This document shows, piece by piece, positions 26,601 to 39,200 of a stretch of DNA of 64,000 nt (within the stretch, counting starts at the first letter, position 1; each line of letters opens with the position of its first letter). The stretch spans positions 195,221,809-195,285,808 of the forward strand of contig JAUMIR010000002.1 of assembly GCA_030847615.1 (NCBI GenBank), in the 5' to 3' direction. The notes beneath the pieces were generated by a model. That model saw only the letters and a program-made list of their open reading frames with translations. It was not told where the DNA came from and made no database searches. This DNA comes from Gambelia wislizenii (lineage: Eukaryota; Chordata; Lepidosauria; Squamata; Crotaphytidae). The translations under genes were made by a program, and so were the position numbers.

Positions 26601-29600
26601 TTAAGTAGCGAAATCGGTCGATAGTTTCTGACATCCGTTTTATCCTTTCCTTCTTTAGCAATCATCACAATGTTGGCTTTTTTCCATGACTCAGGCATAC
26701 CCTCCACATGGATTGTGTTTATCAATTCTAACAAATGTATCCCAATTTCGCTTTCAAAGGTTTTATAGAATACTTCGTTGAAGCCATCTGGGCCTGGAGA
26801 TTTTCCACTTTTAAGATTCTTAATAGCAGTTGTTAATTCTTCCTTATCAAACATTTTTGCAAGTTCAGCTTTTTGGAGGTCTGTTAAATCTGCAAATTTA
26901 TTTTCCTTCAAATACTGCACCATTTCCTGGTGCCATCCGTCTTCTTGTGTTTTTGCCTTGTACAGTGAGGAGTAGAATTCTAGAAAAGCTCCTTCTATTT
27001 GTTTTTGGGTTGCTAATATTTTCCCTGCCACCTTAATTTCTGTAATTCCATTCCTATCCCTTTCTTTTTTCAGTTTATATGATAGCCACCTCCCTGTCTT
27101 ATTTGCGTATTCAAATTGTTTTTGTTTAATTCTTTTCAACTTAATTCCTATCTCTTCCACCATTTTGGCATTTATCTCTCTCTTAATTATGCCTATTCCC
27201 TTTTTCAGGGTTGAGTTTTGAGGTTCCTTTCTTAATTTGTCTTCTTGTATCTTTAATTTTTGCAAGAGGTCTTGGTTCTTTTGTCTCTCCTCTCTGGAAA
27301 TCTCCGCTCCCCTTTGAAGAAACAATCCTCGAATTGTGGCTTTAAACGCATCCCAGATTACATTCAATTTGGTTCCTTTCCCCTTATTTTCATTAAAATA
27401 ATGTTTAATGTTGTCTTTTATTTTATCAACAAAACTTTCTTCCCTTAGCATGCTTTCTTTAAACCTCCAAGTATACTCCTTCCTTGGCAATATCATAGTC
27501 ATTTTTATCGGGTTATGATCCGATAATAATTTGGGTATTATTTCCATTCGTCTTATCTTGGGGAATAGATTCTTAGATATCCAAAACATATCTAGTCTCG
27601 ACATAGTATTGTGTGCATCCGAATAGAAGGTATATCCTTTCTCTGATTGATATTTCTTTGACCATACGTCATCTATGTTAAACTCTTCCATTAATTCAAA
27701 GCATACTTTGGGGAGTCTTCCTTGTTTTTCATTTGTCGTCCCAGATCTATCTTGTCTTGCATCCATAACACCATTGAAGTCTCCAGTCAATATTATCGTT
27801 CCCTTCTCCAGGTGCCCCATTTCTTCTTGGAGTTTCGTGAAGAATTTTTGTTTATTCTCCACCGGTGTATATATAGCAATCAAGTATGTCTTTACATTGG
27901 CTAAATTAAGTTCTAAGCCTAGCATATGGCCTTCATTATCTGTAAGCACTTGTTTTGCTTCATATTTTCTGTCAACATAAATTACCACTCCTTTTTTTTT
28001 ATTTGTTGCTAGGGAAAAGAATTCTTGTCCCAATTTTTGATTCTTGAGATATTTACTATCCCTCTGTTGTATCCTGATTTCTTGAAGACATATGATCTCA
28101 GCTTTGTTTTTTTCTAGGAAGTGGTATACTTGTCTTCTTTTCTTTAGAGTATTCAGTCCTTTGACATTCCATGAGATTACACTTAGGGACATAACCTTGG
28201 CTCGTCTTCGTCCTCTCCTTCTTCCTCTGCTACTTCTTCCTCCTCTTCCTCCCCTCCTTCTTTATCCTCTTCCTTGTCCTCATTGCCTTCCTGATATTCT
28301 AGGACCTCACTTTTTTCCTTCTGGGAACATCCCTCTTTTCCCTCCACCTCTTCTGTATTCCCAACGGTCTTGTCCTCTTTGTTATCCTTCCCATCCGTAT
28401 TATCTTGTCTTCTGCGTCTTCTCTGGTGGTATCTTCTCTCTTCCTCTTCTAATTTCTCCATAAAATCCCTTGCTTTTTCTAGAGAGTTTATTTTATACCT
28501 TTTCTGCCGATATGTACACGAGAGGCCTTCAATTCTCTCCCATCTGTAATTTATCCCAAGCCTTATCAGAGTTTGTGTGAGAGTTTTGTACTCTTGTCTC
28601 TTCCTTAGTATTTCCACCGGAGTATCTTTGTATATCTTGATTTCATTGCCATCTAATATCAGCTTTTCTGTGTAATTTTTTTGGATAATCTTGTCTCTGT
28701 ACTTAGATCTCGTGAATACTATTACAATATCCCTTGGGAGCTTTCTGTCCTTCGCTATAACTGAGTTAGCTCTAAAGATTTTATCTACTTCCTGCCCAAT
28801 GTTCTCTTCTGGTTCCTCAATAAAACTCGCCAAGGGAGAAATTATCCTTTCATGTAGATTTTCGTACATTCTTTCTGGTAATCCTCGTAATTTGATACAT
28901 TTCTCTCTGTATCTGATTTCTTGTAAAAGGCTTGTTTGTTTTTCTTTCTCCATTTCTTTAGTTAAGTTCTCCGTTTGGGACTCCAGCACTGTTGTTCTAC
29001 TCTTAATATTGTCCATATCCTCCTTAATATCCTTTAATTCCGTAGTCATCTTATCCAGTCTCTTATTCACTTTCTCGAAATCTTGTCTCACTTCCTTTTT
29101 AAAATCTCTCAGTTCCTGTTTTATCTCTTTCTTAAATGATTTTAATTCTTCAAGTATTTGCATGTTAATGTCTGTTTGTTTAGGAGGCATCTCTGTGGAT
29201 CCTCTTCTCGTTGTTGTTGTAACTGCTGACACCGTATATGCCCTGGGTCTGAGTCCTGAGGCCATCTAACAGCCTCTTTCCCCCAAGTACTTTGGATTTG
29301 TTTTCTATGATTTAATTCTATACTTTAGATTACAATTGTATATATATGTATATGTGTATATGAATATGCGAGGTTTTTTTTTTCCCTTTCCCTTTAATGT
29401 AGTAGACCTAGTTTTATTGAGGTCTAGCCGTCTAATCCACCAAAAAGAGGTTACTTTTATATAGACCAATTTCTAACCCACCAAAAAGAGGTTACTTTTA
29501 TATAGACCAATTTCTAACCCCTTAGAGGAGGTATGTCAAGCCCCACTTTTCCCTCTCACTCTTCTTTCTTTTCAAGTCGGGATATTCTATCCCTCCCTTC

Positions 29601-32600
29601 GTTCCCATTAATTTCTCGCTGTGTCTCGCACTAATAATTCGAACACAAGCTCAAAGCCACGAGACCAGAGGAAGGGGGGTAATGACAGGTCAATCCGTTC
29701 CGTTAAGTTCCCTTCTTCTATTCCTCCCCCCTCTGCTCCTTTCTTCTCCCTTCTGCTACGTATCCTTTCTACGTTTCTTTCCCCAAATGCTCCCCCTCGT
29801 TCTCTTTTCCTCCGTCTAGTCCTTCCTTCTGGTCCCCGTCACGCTTCGTCTGATCCCCTCGTCTGGTCCCGTCACGCTCCCTCCGCTCCTCCTGTCTGTT
29901 TCCCGTCACGTTCCGTCTGATCCTCCCTTCTGATCTCCGTCACGCTCTTTCTGCAACCCTAGGTTGCTCCGTCCTCACCTCTCCGTCTGCCTTCTCCTGC
30001 TCCTTTAAATCCGTCTGTCCCTCCGCTCCCTCCGCTCCGTCAGCTCTGCCTCTTATTCTCTGCTCCTGCTCACGCCCATCTCCTGGATCCGTCTGCCCTC
30101 CACTTTCGCCTCCGCCCGCTGCTCCGCCCTTTGTATCCTGCTCCTGGATACGCCCATCCGTCTGCTTCCAATCGTGGCGGCAACGTCCCCTTTGTCAGCC
30201 TTAAGTTTCCTCAGTTTGCCTCTTAATCTGCCTCAGCGTCCTCACTCCTTCTGATCAGCTGCTATCACAGCAAACAGACTCCACCTCCTCCTCCTGCTTC
30301 TTCCTCCGCTCGTAGTCCTCGTAACCCTCCAATCACCTGCTACCTCCGCCTCAGCTGATCGCCCCCACCCGGTATCCAACAGAGTCCCGTATCTAGGAGC
30401 TGCGCAATTAAAAGTCTCTACGCAGTCATTTTATTTTGCATCTCCTTGTTATTAAGCCCCCACTGCTTTCCCGACCAGGTTTCTCTGCGATAAAGTTGCT
30501 TCCCACACTCCCTTTATTGATTTATAGTCGTTCGTAGCTATATTAGTACTGATTTTGCCTTTTGCCTTTTGCAATGAGCCAGCTATCTCCCCCCCACTTC
30601 TTCTGACCAGCTTTCCTTTTTATTAATTTAATTTAGCCTTTAACTCTCAGAGGGAAGGCTTATTGTTGGAAGCCCCTTCGCCCTCTTTGAGCTATTTGCT
30701 TTTCTCTGCACTTTTGATTTCAGCAGTTCCCTGCCTTTTATAGTAGGGGAGAAATCAAGACTAATTGCCAAATGGCTCCAGAGACAGCACTGGCTGCTCA
30801 GAGTGCCGATTGTAATCAGGGAGAGATCTATCCCTCACTCCCCGAAACACAAAAAGCTACTACAGTGAGCCCCAACTTCCCTTTTATCTTCCCGGATAAT
30901 CGGGTTGTGGTGGTCTTCAAAAAAGACCCCACTTACCGTCTCTGGACGACTGGCCCCCACGGAGCCCCGTTTGAGCCGGTCCTACGTCTTTGCTCCCCCT
31001 ACTGGTATTTTGTATATCAATATGTAGATTGTTTGCAAGCATCCAAATTGTAAGACATTTGCCAAGCATCCCATTGGAGCTACGCACATTGCTGTACCTT
31101 GAGAGAAATCTTGTAGGCTGATATTGAGCAGAATGTGCTGGGCTTCCAGGCAATAGCTTTATTGCAATAGTTGACCAGAATACCAGAGCAATGAAGTAAC
31201 AGCAAGATAACGATATACAGCAATAACCAGCATGTTGTATGCTGTTTTGGTGACAGTACTTATGTGTACAATGCAGTGCTTATATGGTGCAAAACTTCAG
31301 AAAAACTTTCACTGTGCAGCAATATGAAAGCAAATTACAATAAGAGGACAGAAATTCAGTGCTGCAAATGCTGCATTGTGGTGGATCAATTTTTTCACAG
31401 TACAACAGTATGCACAATGCATGAAGAGCACAGAAATTCAATGCTGCTAATGCTACTGAAATTCTTCAGCAAGTCCTCCAATTATCCAAGTAGGTATGAC
31501 ATGTATGGGAGGACCAAGGAGGAAGACAGCGAGTCAACAATTATCGAGCTGTTTTGTGATCGTTCAGTCCTTATTAACTGCAGTATTCAACATAAACAAG
31601 TACTTTTTGTTAAACTATAAACTACTATACATTTTACATTCAGCAAACTAAATTGCTGTATTTAATAACAAAAGAATGCAATTTAAATTAACAACTTACC
31701 TGCACCATTCAGTACATGTAGACACTTTACTCTCCTTCAGCAAATACAGCAAATTGGCTTGTTGAATAGAAAAATAATTGGAGAACTTGCTGAAGAATTT
31801 CAGTAGCACTTGCAGCATTGATTTTTTTTCCTCCCTAGTTCTCCCACACATCTCAGCTATAATTGGAGGACTTGTTGAAGAATGTCAGTAGAACTTGCAG
31901 CATTGAATTTCTGTGCTTTTCATACATTGTGCATACTGTTGTACAGTGAAGAAATTGAACAGTGTTTGCTGCATTGAATTTCTGTGCTCTTTTTGTAATT
32001 TGCTTTCATACTGATGCACAGTGAAGGATTTTTCTGAAGAAGTTTTGTATTGTGTGCGTATAAGCATTGTATTGTACACATAAGTACTGCATAATTACAA
32101 CAATACAGCATACCAATTCTGGTTGTTGTTGTATATTGTTATCTTGCTGTTTTCCCATTGTTCTGGTATTCTGGTTAGTATAGTTGAGGTGGGTGCTGAC
32201 TTCTTTTGGTAATAGTTTTACTTGGACATTATTATGCTTACAGTTTGAAATCTGCTTTTATACACCTTATGAAGGTTTATCTTAAAGGCAGTTTATGTGA
32301 CTTCTAAATATATAAATGTTATAAATAAAATTAATACATTTTTGTTTGTTTTTTTATCAGTCAGCATACTACCTCTGCACAGGGAAATCAGCAGTCTGTT
32401 GTTCCCATGGATAGACCTGCCAGACTAGATGAACATAGGTAAGAACTTGTTTCTGGGTTTTCCATAGGCAACTGGTTTAACCAAAGTAAAAAACAGGATG
32501 CTTAATTCATTAAGTCTTTGATTTGATCCAGCAGGGCTCTTATAATTTTCCCTCAGAGCCTGCCCTGTCATTAGGCTAAGTGAACCACAGGCCTCAGGCT

Positions 32601-33205
32601 AAAGGGCAGGGATGCATTTGCCATGTAGCCTACCTGTACCCTGGAAGATGCTGTCCCTTTTTCAGTAGGTTTCAACTGTCAGTACCACACATCTTGCACT
32701 TAATTAATACATTTTTGTTTTGTTTTTTAATCAGTAAGCATATTACCTCTGCACAGGGAAATCAGCAGGCTGTTGTTCCCATGGATAGACCTGCCAGACT
32801 AGATGAACATAGGTAAGAACTTGTTTCTGGGTTTTCCATAGGCAACTGGTTAACCAAAGTAAAAAAACAGGATGCTTAATTCATTAAGTCTTTGATTTGA
32901 TCCAGCAGGGCTCTTCTTACAATTTTCCCTCAGAACTTGCCCTATCATTAGGCTAAGTGAAGCACAGGCCTCAGGCTAAAGGGCAGGGATGCATTTGCCA
33001 TGTAGCCTACCTGTACAGTGGAAGATGCTGTCCCTTTTTCAGTAGGTTTCAGCTGTCAGTACCACACATCTTGCACTTCAGTTGGCTTCTGTGCTGGAAA
33101 TGGGAAATGGGTGCTATCTTCTCTTTTGTCTCAGGCAACAAAATGTCTTCAGCCAGCCTGGTCTTCCTAGTAATTGAAATGTTCCTCTTCACCCTATTGT
33201 ACAGA

Positions 33206-33238
<33 letters not shown>

Positions 33239-36200
33239 TCTTAACATACACCCCCGTGGATTGAGGTGGGGAACAACACATTAACATATAAACATAATTT
33301 TAGTTAAAAACACATATCAGTTAAAACTTATCCATTTAAAAAACAAGTAAGACTAAGACATTTTAAAACAATCAGTACACAGTTTAAAATTCAGAACTTA
33401 AAATCATCTGGATAAGCCTGCCAGAAGACACTTGTCTTTAATGCTACTTTAAATTCCAACAGTGTATTCAGCTGTCGTATGTCTTCCAGCAGGCTGTTCC
33501 AGAGTCTAGGGGCAGCTGAAGAAAAACTCCTCTGGGTGACAGTTTCCAACCTGATCCTAACTGGCTGGAGCAAATGTCCCCCAAAGGACCTAAGTGTACG
33601 GGGCAGATTATACAGAAGAAGGTGATCTCATAGATATATAGGGATGGATGAAAGCTAAAGGTTAGGTGAGATACTATTTCCACATTTTCAAAGAGCACCT
33701 GAAGGCCATGAAATGCAGGCCATTCTGCTTTACATGGCAATTGAGGTAGCTATTCTAAACACTTACCTGGGGAGTAAATCCTATAGAACACACAGGAATA
33801 TACTTCGGAGGAAGTGTACTTGGGATTGCACTGTATGAACTAGATTACAGTGAAATATATGAATTGACATAAGAATGTGAGCTAACACAAAATAATTAAA
33901 AGATGCTTAAAGTAAAGAGGAAGGGTCAAAAATCAACTTACTAGCTTTTTTTAAAAATAGAGTAGACAGTCTGTATAGACACAGCAAGGGTTCAAGGTAT
34001 GGAGGAAAAAGCTGTACCAACAGAAAGACCAATCCCAGTTGAGTGTATGCTAACATGGAAGAATGTGAGGGGAAGAAGCTGTACACCAGCTAGTGTGCTG
34101 ACCTTCCTCCTACATTCAGAGGGACACACGGGGGGAAATGGGAAGGCCCAGCATGCCTTTTTATAGCTGCTACCACTGCTAGAGCACTGACAGGAGAACA
34201 GCAAGGGCAGTAGGAGGTTTCTGTGTCTGTGATGGAAAGGCTTGTGAGCGTGGGTCTTTCAGCTTGCAGGCCTTCGTCTCTCTGGTCAGAGGGAGATGTG
34301 CTCCATCCTGTGGCCCCAGAGTGCTCTCACCCCTGGGGCCCAAGGATTGTTGCCTAAATGATTTTCATGACATGCCCTGAAGTGGTGCTCTTAACCAGAT
34401 TGCAGGTTGAAATTTATACCAGAATAGAAGTCTCTCAAGTGGATGTTTATCTAAGTATGAATATCTCTCTTTTGAAGGACTTCCACACCTCGGTTAAAAT
34501 CTCAGGAACAAACTACTCCTGCTTTTCCATCTGATCACAGGAAAGGGACTCCCTTTGGAGACTCTAATACAACAGGTGAGATTCAAGCTCCATTTCCATC
34601 CATTACTTTGGTAGCCTTTGGTAACCAACGTTTAACTTACTTGTATAAGCCAACTGATAATAAAAAGTTATCAAGTTGCATAATAATTGCTGCTCACGTC
34701 ACTGTAATAACCAATAGTAGAAACATTTGGAGCTTGGGCTGCCAAATAAAGTACACCACAAGGCACCTCTTCAGGTATTTGAGAAGACTGTTGGATGCAG
34801 TTGCAAAGAGAAAAATAGCTTCTTTTCCTCCCTGGTTGTATTTCCACTCTTTGCTTACTTTCTCACCCATTTTCCTTAAGGGTTCTGCTATACACCTTGA
34901 ACTGAAGCGGAATCCTCTGTATCTGGAAATCCAGTATTTATTTTTGCTCAGGGATGATCCAAGACATTTTCCTGCCTAAGGCAAAGATGGTGCCCCTTAC
35001 CTCTATTTGTAATTATCAGCTTAGGGCAAAGTGGTCTAAATAACTATTATGCTTCCTTTTCACCATGGACATTAATGATGAAATGCCTAAAATAAGAAAG
35101 GAGACCCACTAATCGTGCTTCTCTTTAAACTCATAAACCAATGGCTACATTTGATATCTACAGGTATTGCATTTCCAGCACCTCCAACATTTTTACAAGA
35201 ACATCAAGAGGTCTTTGGGATTCCTGTGCACTCTCAGGTATGTGTGGGGAAATGATATATTTAAAAATCAAGAAAGGAAAATGGGAAGAATAAATTAGTA
35301 CAGTAAAATTTTTAAACAAATACATATGTGTCTCTAAAGGTTCATATAAATATGGCCCATTAAGTGACCTCTTCTCATTGTGCATGGAATTAAAAAGAAA
35401 CATTAACCCAGAAGGCCGCACAGTTCACTACTCAGCAGGTTTTAGTTCAGGAGCAGCCATGAACTACCCAAAGGTGTCCTTGGAGCACTACTTGTGCCTG
35501 ATCTCCCATTATTCCTGTGTTCAGGATAAATAAGAACCTTCTAGGTTTGCATACGTTCATAACATTTAGAGGGGATCGCAGATATTATATAGTTCAGTAT
35601 CCAGCAGTTGTAAATTATCTGATTTAAAATATCCCTAATGAACTGTTCTTCCTATATAAACATCCAGGAAAGGAGATTCTTTTGTTTTCTCGTATAAACC
35701 ATAACACATCCAACTCCCATACTGTTCTTTTTAAGGACAGGGTTTGCCAAAGGGGAATATCTTTTCCTTGTATATTTGTGCATTTCTACCGCAGGAACAG
35801 GGAACCAGCAAGTTGTTTTGTTTTATTTATTTACCCACTGCATTTGTATAGCCACAGTATCCCAGGGTGGCTAACAACACAAATGCAGCATTAAAATACA
35901 ATACACCAGTAGACACAATTAAAACTACTACAGAAAAGCCATATGGATTGCAACAATTAAGGTCAATGCACAGCTATTTGGTGGCAGAGCTCTCAGGGCT
36001 TGTCTACATTGGGAGGGGGGGAGAATCCACACCTACCTTGAATATGGTGCTTTAGGGGCATACAACATGAGGTCCTTTTCATACTAAAAGCACTTCTTTT
36101 AGCCTTTCATGGGATTTTTTAAAACTCACCTCTTGCTCCACAGTTTCCAAGAAAAAGCTGTCTTTACTGGGCTTTTTTACAGGTAGCCATCTCGATCAGG

Positions 36201-39200
36201 TGGCATTGAATTTTTGGATGGCAAATGATGCCCTTTTTTGTTAGATGTTTGGTGGTAGTTGCTGAGATCATTTAGCAGTAACAATCCAGGGCCACCACCT
36301 GCTCCCCAGCTGATCCCAGCCATGAAAAATAAATGTCCACTTCTCCCCAGGGCCGCTGCCACTGCCTCCTTCCCAGCCAAGCATCTCTAGCAGAGCCCCA
36401 CTGGCGTGCACTTGCTTACTCTGAGGTCAGAACAAGGTGCCCAGCCATGTGATCAATCTTGGGGGAGTCAATTGGGCCCTCACCGTTGATTGCATAGCTG
36501 GGCACCTTGTTCTGACCTCAAAGCATGTGACTAGGCTGGGAAGACTAAGCCCCACTGGTGTGGTCACTTGCCCTGAGGTCAGAATGAGGTGCCCAGCCAT
36601 GTGATCAACAGTGAGGAGGTAGCCTGATCAATCCCCACTGTTGATCTCATGGCTGGGTGCCTCATTCTGACCTCAGGGCAAGCGACCGTGCCAGCAGGAT
36701 TCTGCTGCAAAGGTGCTTGGCTGGGAAGGCAGCAGTGGTGGGCCCAAAGAGAAGGGGACAAGCAGAAACGAAGTAGTGTGGATTTGGGCTTTGGCCTGGG
36801 GACATGTGTGGACACTGATACACATTTGCAATTAAATAGTAGAGCCATGTTTGTCACAGTATTCATTCCATTTTACAGTAGCTCTCCCCTGTTTTCTCAA
36901 CCACAGATCACAACACTTGGTACAGACACACTGAAAACTAAGCACTTAACCACCTCACTTGTGAAATAAACTTTGATCATTCTCAGTCTAAGCTAAAAAT
37001 GTGCTTCATTCATCTCTCTTCCTCTCCCTGTCTTACCCTTTCTCAGATGCTGCACTCAGAGCCCCACTCACTGAGCTCACCAAATAACAATGAATATGAA
37101 AAAAGACTGGCAGGCGTGCAGCTGCAGCTGCGAGAGAGCCTAGCAGGCTATCAGGCAGAGCTACTGAGTGCCCAGACTCGCCTCACTGAGCTGGAAGGCC
37201 AGGTAAGTTAATCATGCTGGTGTCTGAGGTGGAAAAGGTTGACCTTCTTGGTCTAATTTTCTCTTTATGAAAATACTATCCTATATGTTGAGAGTGAACT
37301 CTGTTCTCTGAGTGTATATGCTCATGTAGTGTAAAGTGCACTATCTACGCACCTGACAGAAGTATTAGAAATCTTGGAGGAAGCCCAAGATTTGCAAAAG
37401 GACAAAAAATGTTTAAGTGATTTCTCCACCCCAAAAGGAGGAGGCTCAAGGAGGAGATGGAATTGAGTGGAGTATCTTGGAACACTTAAAGATTTCATAG
37501 TAGAGTTAGGAAAAAATCCTGCCTGAAACCCTGGAGAGCCATTCCTGCAAACCACCTACAGGGCTAGGTGAACCAGCTGTCAGATTTAGTATAAGGCAAC
37601 CTCCTCTGTCTTCTGTATGCCTTACTTATTGCAAAAAGTGATTAATTAAATAATTGTTTTTCGCTGGTTACTTCCCAGTTGTGTAACTGCTTGAAGCACA
37701 TTGTTCAGGAGTGATTGTCAGATCCTTGGGTTTCTCCTCTAACCTTCCCGTCATCAAAGCCAGGTAGCAGATTAGCCCTGCTCCAAAGTAATGACCATTG
37801 CAATTTCCCTAGCATTGTCTGACAGTAGTAGTTTTAAATGTCCACATGTATGCTGTGCTACAGCTGATTTTTGACTTTTAAAAAAAAGAAACACTTCACA
37901 AATAGAAAGTTTTTTTAAAATGTCTTCAGGTAAGACGGCTGGAGCTGGAGAAGAATCAGCAGAAACTGCTATTGGAGAGTCTACAACAGCGTCATCAAGA
38001 GGACCTGGAACTCATTGAGAAAGCTCACAGGTAATGGTGGTTGTAAAGGAATACACTCTTCCCATAGTATGTTTACAAAGATGGATATACAACAGGTAGT
38101 ATTGGAAGCTTAGCCACTGGCATCACTACCCACAAGGACTACTGTGATAGTAATCCTTCAAATACCAGCAGCGTATTCTCTTGCCTGTCTCTAAGTCATT
38201 AGGCCCTCATTGGAATGTGCTGCCAGAGCTGGGCACACATGCAGTATGGGTATGTTTATCTTTCTTGGCAGTCATAGCCTGTGCAAATAAGAGGTAGAGG
38301 TAAGATTTTGCTAGAACTGCAGTTCTGTCATCAGACAAATTCACATTCAATTATGAAGGATTTCACAAATGCTACAGACTTTTGTGTTCTTAGCATCCAT
38401 AAATTGTTCCAGGGTGTAAAATGAATGTATGTGTGTGTCATAGAAATGGGAAGCTTTTTAATTTTTAAACATATCTGAAAACGACAAATGGGACATATAG
38501 ATATACAGACCATATGGCTGTATGGACCCTTAGGAACCATTAAAAGATGACTTAGGAGGGAAATGATAGAAGAAGTTTGTAGAACTATCTGTACAGGGAA
38601 ATAGATTTGATTGGAAGCCATGTGAAGACTTGGAAGCAATGTAGATCACAAGTGCATTCCCCAGTGCACTGTAAGTCCCACAAACCACAGTTCCCATTAT
38701 GCAGGTTTTATGAGCTATCACAAGGACTATTTTTTTTATTGTTTTAACTGACAATTGAGACTCATAGGACTGTCTATTACAAAAGACCATGTTCTGCAAT
38801 TAGCTTTCAGTTTCAGTAAGTAGGTATTCTGGTAAGGGCATATGTTCAACAGGATGCCCTCATTTGCAGTTTAGTCCAGCTCCTGACTAAGGCTACATTA
38901 GCAGTTCCTCCAGCCCTAACAACACAGGCTTGCAAGCCTGTCTTTATGCTTCTGAGAATAATCAGGAGCAGTTCATTTAAGCCTGTGTGGTGGTTAGGAA
39001 AGAGCAAGGATATAGGATTTTTGCTGTCATAAAAACTGAGTGATTATCAGCCACTGGCCCTCTCAGCCTTTCACAACCTTTTTACCCTGGAGGAACCCTT
39101 AAAATAATTTTCAGTTCTCAGGAAACCCCTACGTAAAAGTTATACCTACAGCTCCTTTTTTTAAAAAAATTACAGAGACAGTGAAAAAAATAGATGCTTA

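Larger units (their letters stand above)
24088..31004 (-). mobile_element. Full-length L1 retrotransposon, antisense to FBF1
   Basis: A 6.9-kb LINE on the minus strand is flanked by a perfect 14-bp duplication GTATTTTGTATATC (24074-24087 and 31005-31018). In order it has a pyrimidine-skewed (on the + strand) CpG-rich 5' UTR of about 1.7 kb, ORF1 (28183-29265), ORF2 (24434-28192), a 350-nt 3' UTR and a short A-rich 3' tail. Both ORFs are open. Perfect target duplication and open frames indicate a young insertion. It occupies most of the intron between exons 12 and 13. Confidence 0.95.
32329..33078 (+). repeat. Tandem segmental duplication containing an FBF1 exon
   Basis: Unit 1 (32329-32701) and unit 2 (32702-33078) are near-identical head-to-tail copies. 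Each has a T-rich acceptor tract, a 78-nt exon, a GTAAGAACTTGTTTCTGGG donor region and about 260 bp of downstream intron. The copies differ by scattered substitutions and small indels. Confidence 0.93.

Noticed and set aside
31264..31620. 118-codon plus-strand frame that could be an extra exon or small gene
   Set aside because: It is formed by the arm of the fold-back element and has no homology.
36649..36969. 106-codon plus-strand frame
   Set aside because: Begins within the palindromic element and has no FBF1 similarity or suitable splice sites.
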